From an uncultured Oscillospiraceae bacterium (GTDB lineage: Bacteria; Bacillota; Clostridia; Oscillospirales; Acutalibacteraceae), in contig UQQT01000046.1 of NCBI GenBank assembly GCA_900543395.1, forward strand, positions 1 through 18,130: DNA of 18,130 bases, given 5' to 3'. Within the stretch, counting starts at the first letter, position 1, and each line of letters begins with the position of its first letter. The position numbers and the translations under genes are program-made. Of the stretch, positions 7,249 through 16,800 are shown one piece after another. The notes below the pieces were generated by a model, which did not search any database, was not told the DNA's origin, and saw only the letters and a list, made by a program, of their open reading frames with translations.

Positions 7249-9096
7249 ATGTGCGGATTCGTAGGATTTTTTAATGAAACGGACGACGCCGATTTTAATA
7301 ATAAAACCGTCAGGGCGATGGCGGACAGAATAGTTCACAGAGGCCCCGACCAGGACGACTATTACGTCGATTCCGACGTGTCGCTGGGCTTTCGCAGATT
7401 AAGCATTATAGACCTCGACGGCGGAAGTCAGCCGATACTTAACGAGGACGGCACAAAGGTTATCGTATTCAACGGCGAGATATACAATTATAAAGAATTA
7501 AGAGCCGACCTTGAAAAGAAAGGTCATATTTTTAAGACGAATACAGATACCGAGACGATTCTGCACGGCTATGAGGAGTACGGAAAGGATATGCTTAAAA
7601 ATTTAAGGGGCATGTTCGCATTCGTTATCTGGGACAAAAAGGCGAAGAAGCTTTTCGGCGCGAGGGACATATTCGGAATAAAACCGTTTTTCTATTTTAT
7701 GAAGAACGGCAAATTCATGTTCGGCTCGGAGATTAAATCCTTCCTCTCGAATCCCGCGTTCGAAAAGGAGCTCAACCGCGACAGAATCCCCGATTATCTG
7801 TGCTTTGAGTACATTCCGTCCGAGGAGACTCTGTTTAAAAACGTATTTAAATTAGAACCGGCTTCGTATTTTGAATACGAAAACGGCAAATTTACAACCG
7901 GTAAATATTATGTAATGAAATACGACGTCGATAATTCGAAATCGCTCGAAGAGTGGGAGAATATTGTCGACGAAACGTTCAGAAATTCTACGGCGGCTCA
8001 CTGCATAGCGGATGTCGAGGTAGGCTGTTTCCTCTCGGGCGGAGTCGATTCCTCGTACACCGTGCGCGAGGTTTCAAAGCATAATAAGGTCAAGACCTTT
8101 TCCGTCGGCTACGTGGAGGAAAAGTATTCGGAGCTTAAAAGCGCGCAGGAGTTTGCAAAGACGCTGGGCGTTGATAATTTCAGCAAGAAGATTTCCGCCG
8201 ACGAATATTTTAACATAGCTCCCACTGTTCAGTATTATATGGACGAACCCCTGCCGAACCCCTCGGCTCTGTCGCTTTACTTCCTTGCGAAAAAGGCGAG
8301 CGAGCAGGTCAAGGTCGTTCTTTCCGGCGAGGGCGCGGACGAGCTTTTCGGCGGTTACTATTACTATACCGACCCGCTCGAATTCGAAAAATATCAGCAT
8401 CTTCCTCTCGGACTCAGAAAGGCTCTCGCCTCGTGTGCGAAGCTTCTTCCGGACGGATTCCACGGCAAGAGATTTTTGACCCGCGGAGCGCAGGATTTAA
8501 GCGAGTATTATATCAGAAATAATTACGTATTTAACTGGAAAGAGCGTTCAAAGGTTCTCTCTCCCGATATTCCGGCGCCCGACCCCGCGGTTTATACGAA
8601 AAAATATTTCGACCGCTGTAAAAATGAGGACGGCGTAACGCAGATGCAGTACGTCGATATGCAGACGTGGCTCGTTCAGGATATTCTCGTAAAAGCCGAC
8701 AGAATGAGTATGGCGAATTCGCTCGAGCTGCGCGTTCCGTTCCTTGACAAGGAGATGCTCAAGCTTGCTTTAAGCATCCCGACAAAGTACCGCGTTACCA
8801 AGGATAAGGCGAAAATCGCTCTGCGCGGGGCGGCTCTCAAGCAGCTTCCCGAAAAGACGGCGGATATGAAAAAGCTCGGATTCTTAACACCTCTTAACGA
8901 CTGGCTCAAGCAGGATAAATATTATAACGCCGTAAAAGCTTCGTTTGAGGGCGAGACTGCGGGAATGTTCTTTAACAGGGATTATATCCTCAGGCTTCTC
9001 GAGGAACACCGCGAGGGTAAGGCGAAAAACATGAAGAAGATATGGACGGTTTATTCGTTTATATTATGGTATGATAAATATTTTGTCGAAAACTGA
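7249..9096 (+). CDS. asnB: Glutamine-hydrolysing asparagine synthetase
   Basis: 615 residues with two classical domains. The N-terminal class II glutamine amidotransferase starts MCGFVGFF, with Cys2 as nucleophile, and carries HRGPDQD and VFNGEIYNY. The C-terminal synthetase has the pyrophosphate loop LSGGVDSS (262-269) and SGEGADELFGGYYYY. It transfers ammonia from glutamine to an aspartyl carboxylate via an AMP-intermediate. It starts one base after the racemase stop with a very strong GAGGAGGAG site. Family members amidate free aspartate or, as AsnH in Lactococcus, the D-Asp of the cell-wall cross-bridge. Gene context favours the latter here, but the sequence alone cannot separate the two. 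Confidence 0.95.
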   Translation: MCGFVGFFNETDDADFNNKTVRAMADRIVHRGPDQDDYYVDSDVSLGFRRLSIIDLDGGSQPILNEDGTKVIVFNGEIYNYKELRADLEKKGHIFKTNTDTETILHGYEEYGKDMLKNLRGMFAFVIWDKKAKKLFGARDIFGIKPFFYFMKNGKFMFGSEIKSFLSNPAFEKELNRDRIPDYLCFEYIPSEETLFKNVFKLEPASYFEYENGKFTTGKYYVMKYDVDNSKSLEEWENIVDETFRNSTAAHCIADVEVGCFLSGGVDSSYTVREVSKHNKVKTFSVGYVEEKYSELKSAQEFAKTLGVDNFSKKISADEYFNIAPTVQYYMDEPLPNPSALSLYFLAKKASEQVKVVLSGEGADELFGGYYYYTDPLEFEKYQHLPLGLRKALASCAKLLPDGFHGKRFLTRGAQDLSEYYIRNNYVFNWKERSKVLSPDIPAPDPAVYTKKYFDRCKNEDGVTQMQYVDMQTWLVQDILVKADRMSMANSLELRVPFLDKEMLKLALSIPTKYRVTKDKAKIALRGAALKQLPEKTADMKKLGFLTPLNDWLKQDKYYNAVKASFEGETAGMFFNRDYILRLLEEHREGKAKNMKKIWTVYSFILWYDKYFVEN

Positions 9097-9113
9097 TTTC
9101 AAGGGGTAATTAT

Positions 9114-10316
9114 ATGGACGATTTTAAACCGATTGTAAGATTCTGCGTTACGAGCGATATTCATTATAAGGACGCGGACTGCGTCGAAAAAAAGCGTTTC
9201 GAAAAGGGTATGGAGTACCTTTATAAATACGCCGATTCGTGCGAATATAAAAATGTCGACGCGCTGTATGTCGTCGGAGATTTTGCGAACAGGGGCGAGG
9301 AGAGTCAGATGAGACTTTTTAAGGAATCGCTCGATAAATGCGTAAGAAAAGACACGCTCATAAATCTTTCCATGGCAAGCCACGAATATATGTGCGACGG
9401 AGAGGACGGCGCGAGGGCGAGATTTGATAGGATTTTCAATCAGAAGCCCGATACGCACCGCGTTATAAACGGTTTTCATTTTATATCCGTCACGTGTACT
9501 CGCGGATGTCATTTTGACGCACCTCAGATTGAATTTGCAGAGAAAAATCTCAGGGAGGCGGCGGACGCCGATTTTAAAAAGCCGATTTTCTTTTTTCAGC
9601 ATCCGCACATCATGGGTACCGTTTACGGCAGTAAAAACTGGGGCGAGGACGAGCTGACTCCGACTCTTATTCACTACCCGCAGATCGTTGATTTTTCGGG
9701 GCATTCGCATGCTCCGGTAAACGACCCGAGGAGCGTGTATCAGGAGCATTTTTCATGCTTCGGAACAGGCACGTTCAGCTATTTCGAGCTTGACGAATTC
9801 GATAAAAATTACGGCACCTGCCCGCCCGGAAACGACGCTGCCGCGCAGATGCTTATAGTCGAAGCCGACGCCGATAACAGAGTCCGAGTAATGCCTTTTG
9901 ATGTAATTTCAGGTAATTTCTTTCCGTATGTGTGGAGAATTGACGAGCCGTCGAACCCCGATTCGTTTTTGTATACGAATAAAAGATATAAGACAAACGT
10001 TGTCCCGTATTTCGGCGTAAACGAGAGTATTTCCGTTACAAAAACGGGCGCGGACAGCGTTGACGTCACATTCTCACAGGCAAATATCGACGAGGATTAC
10101 GTCGACGATTACATCATAACCGTAAAATGTAAAAAGTGCGGACGAATCGTAAAACAGTACGTCATTTTCTCCGAATATTATCTTTACGATATGCCGAAAA
10201 AACTCACCTGCCGTATAGACGGACTCGATAAGGGCGAATATACCGTCACCGTTAAGGCGAGGGGATTTTGGTATAATGAGAGCGAGATAGATTTGTCCGA
10301 CAGCTTTACACTGTGA
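9114..10316 (+). CDS. Metallophosphoesterase-like protein with a C-terminal beta domain
   Basis: 400 residues, no signal peptide, so cytoplasmic. Calcineurin-like motifs appear in order: SDIHY (D15, H17), VVGDFANRG (D56), ASHEY (H90), QHPH (H163, H165) and SGHSHAP (H197, H199). The third motif, normally GNH[E/D], is ASH: the metal-binding Asn is Ser89, so activity may be reduced or altered. From about residue 300 a fibronectin-III-like beta region follows, with a single CKKCG pair. The ATG at 9114 follows AAGGGG and lies 17 nt after asnB, so it is the last operon gene. The substrate is unknown. No clear intrinsic terminator follows. Confidence 0.8.
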   Translation: MDDFKPIVRFCVTSDIHYKDADCVEKKRFEKGMEYLYKYADSCEYKNVDALYVVGDFANRGEESQMRLFKESLDKCVRKDTLINLSMASHEYMCDGEDGARARFDRIFNQKPDTHRVINGFHFISVTCTRGCHFDAPQIEFAEKNLREAADADFKKPIFFFQHPHIMGTVYGSKNWGEDELTPTLIHYPQIVDFSGHSHAPVNDPRSVYQEHFSCFGTGTFSYFELDEFDKNYGTCPPGNDAAAQMLIVEADADNRVRVMPFDVISGNFFPYVWRIDEPSNPDSFLYTNKRYKTNVVPYFGVNESISVTKTGADSVDVTFSQANIDEDYVDDYIITVKCKKCGRIVKQYVIFSEYYLYDMPKKLTCRIDGLDKGEYTVTVKARGFWYNESEIDLSDSFTL

Positions 10317-10560
10317 AAACGGAGACTGTCGTTTCCGCTTCCGATTCCGGCGGTGCTTTATATTCCGGAGGCATGAGCTTTTCGGATTTACGGACGGCGC
10401 CGTTGAGCCCGATTATAAATTCTATGGTGTGACTTGAGCTATACTGTATGCGTTAATTTTATTTGTACGGTTTTCATTGTTTCGTAATTCGTCTTGCACA
10501 AAAAAAGCTGATTGTTTTTGTAAAAAACACAGAAAAATATTAAACAAAATTTCTGCACTA
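10317..10560 (+). other. Intergenic stretch, no confident gene
   Basis: 10317-10432 is G/C-balanced and open in several frames on both strands, including a 39-codon frame whose GTG at 10313 overlaps the previous stop; none has a ribosome site that decides the matter. From about 10440 the sequence turns A/T-rich with runs of A and T, including a palindrome TGTTTTT-GTA-AAAAACA (10513-10529), and probably acts as an UP-like or operator region for the promoter at 10561. Confidence 0.4.
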
Positions 10561-10589
10561 TTGACATCTGACCGCCTCGTATATATAAT
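10561..10589 (+). promoter_or_regulatory. Perfect consensus sigma-A promoter
   Basis: TTGACA (10561-10566), exactly 17 nt, TATAAT (10584-10589). A/T-rich sequence lies directly upstream. Predicted start near 10596. It is the only good promoter seen ahead of the giant exported-protein gene. Confidence 0.85.
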
Positions 10590-10595
10590 AAAAAT

Positions 10596-10857
10596 GTATC
10601 GGTGTATTCGGTGTCAGAGGTGCAAAGAGATTTTTCTCCGCGCATCGGGCACTCAGGCTTTCGGTGCGCGGTTTTTTCATATGCTCTTTTAAGCCGTAAA
10701 GGTCAGGTCAGGGGCTGTATACGGCGGCGGCGAACCCGCTTAACGAAGAAAAGTGAAAACGCGGATCTCGAAGCACTGTCACTGCACCGAAACGCACAAC
10801 ATACGCGGAACCGGGGAAGACGGATTTTCGCGCACACTCTATCAGGGAGGTTAAATT
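10596..10857 (+). promoter_or_regulatory. Long 5' leader with internal terminator (attenuator or small RNA)
   Basis: About 262 nt separate the predicted transcript start from the ATG. The first part holds TCGGTGT twice (10599-10605 and 10608-10614), then the terminator at 10638-10677. The TCGGTG copies resemble the terminator's own 3' arm (10661-10671) and could pair with its 5' arm, which would give an antiterminator; that is inference. The remaining 180 nt contain GCCGTA/TACGGC and other short stems, no second promoter, and a strong AGGGAGG before the start codon. I cannot match it to a known riboswitch class. Confidence 0.5.
10638..10677 (+). terminator. Intrinsic terminator inside the leader
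   Basis: CCGCGCATCGG (10638-10648) pairs with TCGGTGCGCGG (10661-10671), with G-U pairs, followed by six T (10672-10677). It lies about 80 nt after the predicted start of the consensus promoter and 180 nt before the giant gene. Confidence 0.8.
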
Positions 10858-13800
10858 ATGACAAAGGCAAAGTCAATTTTTAAGAAGTCGATTATGTATC
10901 TGCTTGTCTTCTGCATGACCGTCTGCTCGATGATTCTTATCATGCCCGCAAACACGTTCAATGCTTCGGCTCAGACTTATACTTTGACTTCTTTCCCTTC
11001 ATCGTTCACGGCGGGCAATACATATAACATTACGCTCGGCGCGGATGTTCAGAGCTCAAGTAAGCTTCCGGTTATACCGGCTAACTGTACCGTTAACCTT
11101 AACTTGAACGGTCATAAGGTTGTTTTCGTATATTCGGACGGACGCGGTGATAATAAAGTCGGCGTCGGTACTACCGATTACTTAAATCACAACCTTAACT
11201 ACTGGGGCTATTTAACCAATAACGGTAATCTTAATCTTACCGGTTCCGGTACGGTTAAATTACTTGCGGCAAACTACGGCGTAAGAATTACAAGGAATTA
11301 CGATAATCTTATGGGTAAAGCCGCAACTATCGTCAATAACGGAACACTCAACGTCGGCGCGGGCGTTACCGTTGAAAACGATATCACGATACACATGAAT
11401 GACGCTAAGGGCAGTCTTTCGAGCGCACAGTATGCGGATGTTTTCGTATACGGTTTTGCGGTATATAACACCGGCACGGTAAACACCTCCGGAACCATTA
11501 TCGTTAACGTTCTCGCGGCGGCTTACGCGGGTGCAAAGGGGAACGCATACCACTTCGCTACCGCATACGGTATATTCGGCGGTACGGTAAACGTTCTCGC
11601 AGGTAACATCAACGTACACGCTTATGCGGGTGCGGGCGGATCGTCCTCATGGTGTAAGGAAGCGAACCACATGATGTCTACGGCGGTCGGCGTTTATTCG
11701 AACAACGTTACCGTTTCCGGCGTTTCCATCATTAATACAAAGTGTGATATCTGGATGTCCTCCGGCGACTACGACTGCTGGAAAAACGGTTATGCCTACC
11801 AGCTTTCCGTAGGTATCATGTATTCGAATACCGCATATCCTCAGATAGGCCCCGGATGTAACATAACCGCGTCCTATCAGGCCGTACACGGTCAGAGCAT
11901 GAAGATCCCCGGACTTCAGGATGAAACGGGCGACGACTTCACGTTCAACAGAAAGATTGCCGATAAGTGTAAAAACGGCAGAAGAATAGCCGTTTCCGTA
12001 ATGGGCGTAGGAAGTCTCGGCACCGCCGCATACGGCGCGCAGACTCAGGAGACGGATTTCAAGGGCTCATCATGGTTCGGCACAACCGGCGACGATGTTA
12101 CGAACATGGCTCTCGGATATAAATACTATCCGTACAACGCGTATGCCGCAAATCAGATAGGTAATACCTATGCATACGATATTACTACCGCGAGCGACTG
12201 GTGCAAAACCTTTTCCGGCTCGTTCTCCGGCGGAGACGAAAACCTCACATACTTCCAGAACGGTGCGGTAGGTCAGGTCGGCGGTCAGTACGTTATAATG
12301 TACAGATATTACAATAAATCCATTTCCGTCAACAATCTTCAGGCCGCATACATGCAGTACAATAACGGCGGAGCAGGCAATTACTCCAACGTAAACTACC
12401 GCGGTTATATCAAGGACGGCAATAACCATGACGCGAATTCCGGTGCAACCGACAACGCAGGTACCAACTACCTTTACAAATCGGGCGGCGCTTCAAAGAA
12501 TACCGCGTTCTTCGACTGGACGAGTGTAACGTATGAAACACCCTCCGTTGCGGATTTCTGCCGCAGAAATCTCTCGATTCTCGCCAACTGGAACGCTAAC
12601 GGTTCCAACCTTTACAGCCAGTCTCTGGGTATAAACAATTCCGCTTCGATAGGTTCGGGCAAGGTTCTTGTTATTTACTTCAACTATGTTCAGAAGGATC
12701 CCTCCTGCATCCGTACCGCGGTTGCTCCCAAGGGTACGGTAATTACCAAGGATTCGACAGGCTCGTCCGTAACGGTTGACTACACCGGCAAGGCAGTAGT
12801 TCCCGGTACCGACTTTAACCTCGGTATAATCGACATGGGCGCAGATACCGATATTATCGTTAACAACAACGGCAATACCGGCGACGATACCGTTATCACC
12901 AACGCTCAGACCGGCGTTTCCAGAGGATATAATATTACCGGCACGGGCTCGGGTATCAATGTTTCATACAAATACTCGACCGACGGAGGAACGACTTATC
13001 CCAATGACGGACTTCCCAAGGATTCCGGAACGTATAAGGTTCAGGTTATCGTTGACTCGGATACCGATATAAGAATTTCCGGAGCGATGAACAGACTCGG
13101 CGGAATCTTTACGTTTGACCTTACTATTAACAAGGCTCAGGTTACTCTCGGCGGATTCCCCTCAAACCTTACTTATAACGGCACCTACGGACAGAGATAC
13201 GTCGACATTATCGACCTTACGGCTCTTACCGCGACGGGCGTTAACGGAGAAATCCCGCTCGGTACGTTCAACATTTCGAGCGTTGACGGAAATCTCTATC
13301 CCAACGCTACCGATAACTTCGCCGTTACCGTTACATGGACTCCCGGCACGAGCGCAGAGCAGAACTATGACCTCGTAAGCCAGGATGTAACCATTATCGT
13401 TGCTAAGAGAAACGTTACCGCAAACGCAAGCGATCTTACGATTACCTACGGTGATCCCGCTTTAAGCAACGCAAGCATAACGTTTGAGAATCTCGCGGAC
13501 TGCGATTCTGTTAAAGTCGACAACTGGATTAACGGCTCACAGTTCGAAATCAATTATAACAGCGAGTGGCATTCGTATGCCGTACTTGCGGGCAGCGGAT
13601 ATCTTCCCGCAGGAACGTACGCCATGCGTATAGCTTCGTTCGGCGGAAGCGCTGACACGAACAACACGTTCACTCTTAATGCTTCAAATGCAACTCTTAC
13701 CGTATCTCCCAAGGTTATCAACTACACCGCGTCCGCAGCAGACAGAGAGTACAACGGCACTACCGAAGTAGACATTTCTCTTACCTACGCTTCGGGTCTC

Positions 13801-16800
13801 GTCGGCGCAGATGAGATTACCGTAACGAGCGCGGTTAAGGGCAATACGGCCGACGCTAACGTTGGCTCTGCAAAGAAAGTAACCGTAGACGATACTACGA
13901 TTACCCTTGCCGGCGCAAGAGCGTCCTCGTATAAGGCTGTTATCGCTAACAAGGATAGCCTTACCGTTAATATTACAAAGTCAACTCCCGTTATCAAGAC
14001 GGCTGTATCGACTCCCGATAAATTAACCTATAATTCGGCGGCAAAGCTTGTTGATTCCGCAGTTCCCTCCGGTTCCGCGGTTGCTTCGTTCGACGGAACT
14101 CTCGGCGTAGAGGGTACATGGAGCTGGAAGGTTCCTGCGGCTGTTCCCACCGTTAAGCAGGGAACATATACAGCGGTATTCACTCCTAACGATACCGTAA
14201 ACTACAACACCGTTGAGACCGATGTTTCTATCGCGGTTGCAAAGAAAGAGATTATCGTTACCGTTCCCGAGCTTTCGGCAAAGTACGGCGACCCCATCCC
14301 TGCAATCACGAGTCAGATTACAATGACGGGCTGGACGGGTACCGATTCGTTTGATAACGTAGCTACCACGGGTCAGGCATCCGCAACAACTACGTATATT
14401 CAGGGCGCGCCCACAGGCACATACCCGATTGCTATCGAGGGTACCTACGCTTCGGATAACTACTCGTTCAAATATGTCAACAGCACTCTTGCAATAGGCA
14501 AGCGTACTCTTACCGTAACCGTAGAGAATGATACAATCACCTACGGCGATGCCGTTCCCGTATACACCGTTGACAATTTGACGTTCGAGGGCTTCTACGG
14601 CGATGACGATTACACCGTACTTTCACCCGCTCCCTCGATAAATGCAAACGGTTACTATGTAGGCGCGAACGCAGGCACTTATGAGATCCAGTGTAATGCG
14701 GGTACCTCCTCGAACTATGACATTACAGTCAATAACGGTACTCTTACCGTTGATAAAGCGGTTCTCACCGTAACTCCCGACGATCAGGTTATCCCCTACG
14801 GATCTCCCGTTCCCGCTTTTACGAGCACCTACACCGGATTCGTTGCAGGCGACTCGGTCACGACCACGGTAATTCAGGGAACCATCACTTATTCTACCAC
14901 ATACGCTCAGAACAGACCCGTTAACGAGTACACGTCGACGGCTGTCGTAGGCGACCTCTCCGCAGTGAACTACACATTTGCAGGCGCAAGCGGTAAGGTA
15001 ACCGTTATTAAGGCTACTCCGAGCGTTACCGCAGCTCCCACGGCTAACATCGTATTCGGTCAGTCTCTTGCAAGCGCCGTATTCTCGGGCGAGACAGTTC
15101 TCAACCCGAACAACGGAAATAACGTTGCAGGTTCGTTTGCATATCAGCAGACGACTCTCGTTCCCGCATACGCTCAGTCGGGCAGCTCGTTCACGGCAAG
15201 ATTTACTCCTGCCGATTCGGACAATTACAATGCAGTAAACGTTACTGTTGTACTTATCATTGATGAAAAAGAGATTTCCGGTATCCCCGTCATTTCGGGT
15301 TCGCCCATGGCGGGTCAGGTGCTTACGGCTTCTCTTGATTCAATGATTCCCGCAGATATTGCGGTTTATAACATCCAGTGGTTCCGCGGAAATGCCGCTG
15401 TACAGGGCGCAAACGGCGTTACCTATAACGTAACGAACGCTGATATCGGCAGCACAATCAAGGTAGTCGTTACCGCTAAGTCAAACAGCGGTTACACGGG
15501 CGAGGCTTCGAGTATCGAGACCACCGTTGTTATTCAGGCTCTCACCCCCGTTACGTCGGCACAGCTTGATATCGACGTTCCCACCGACTGCGATTATGAC
15601 AATCAGTATCACTACGCAAATGTTTCCGTAAAGAGCCAGTATGCAGGCTATGTAGGCTCTGTAACCGTTTACTACAACGGTAAGATTGAGGCTCCCAAGG
15701 ACGCAGGTACTTACACTGTTACCGTTGATATCGGTACTCCCTCGTTAAAACCCGGAGATACTGCTTATACTTCCGATTATTACGGACCCGTTTCAGGTCT
15801 TGAAATCGGCAGATTCACAATAAATAAGATTGACTACACCGTAACTTACACTCCCGCTTCGAAGGTTTACGACGGCACCGTAACGGCATCCGCTTCCGTA
15901 AATGAGGCAGGTGCGCTTGACGGCACTGTGGTTTCTCTTGCACCCGGATATTACTTCCGGTTTGCAGATAAGAATGTTGGTACCAAGGCTGTAAATGCAT
16001 ACGGTATGGCTCTTACCGGAGCCGATTCGGCTAACTACAATCTTGTAGTTGTTCCCGCAAGCGGAACTATTACGCCCGCTAAGCTTTCAGTAAGGGCAAA
16101 TGCTTCTTCGAGAGCATATAACGGCGACACGACCGTTGACATTCTCTTCTCGAATATCTCAGGATATGTAAACGGAGAGGACGCAGTCGACATCTATCTT
16201 ACCAACGGTAAAGGTACCATGTCGACCCCGAATGCAGGAACCAACACGGTTACGAACATTACTTATGATAAGAACGGTATTTCCAAGGATAACTACGAGG
16301 TTGTCATTTCGAATATTAACGATGTTACCGTAGTTATCTCCAAGGCTGTTCCTGTTGTAACCGCTCCCACTATCACGGGACTTGAGTATAATTCAACGAG
16401 AACTCTTGCCCAGATTGACCTTTCGGCATATGCCGACGCCGACGGCTCGTTCGTATTCACGGATACGACCGTTGTTCCGACCTGTGACGTAACGGCTTAC
16501 TCGGGCAGATACATTTCAAAGAACAACAACTATTCAAACCTTGACGTTACCATTAACGTTATCGTTGCCAAGAAGATGGTTGTTCTCACCGCAGACAATG
16601 CGACCGTAGTTTACGGTAAGGAGGCTCCCTCGTTCACTCTTACGGCAGACGGCTTCACAGGTACGGATAATCTCGACGATCCTAATGTAGCGGGCGGATT
16701 CCATACCATTACCACAAACTATGCACCCGGCAGCGCGGTAGGCACATACGACATTATCATCAACAACTCTCATAACTCGGCTAACTATACGTTCACTACG

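Noticed and set aside
10701..10760. GGTCAGGTC in the leader as a possible SRP RNA core
   Set aside because: The rest of the SRP core (GGAAGGAAGCAGCC) is absent.
10678..10857. Known riboswitch (c-di-GMP, c-di-AMP, cobalamin) in the leader
   Set aside because: No conserved core of these classes could be matched by eye; kept only as an unclassified leader.
10602..10883. 93-codon plus frame across the leader
   Set aside because: It starts near the predicted transcript start without a ribosome site, passes through the intrinsic terminator, overlaps the giant gene's start and has an Arg/Ser-rich unnatural composition.
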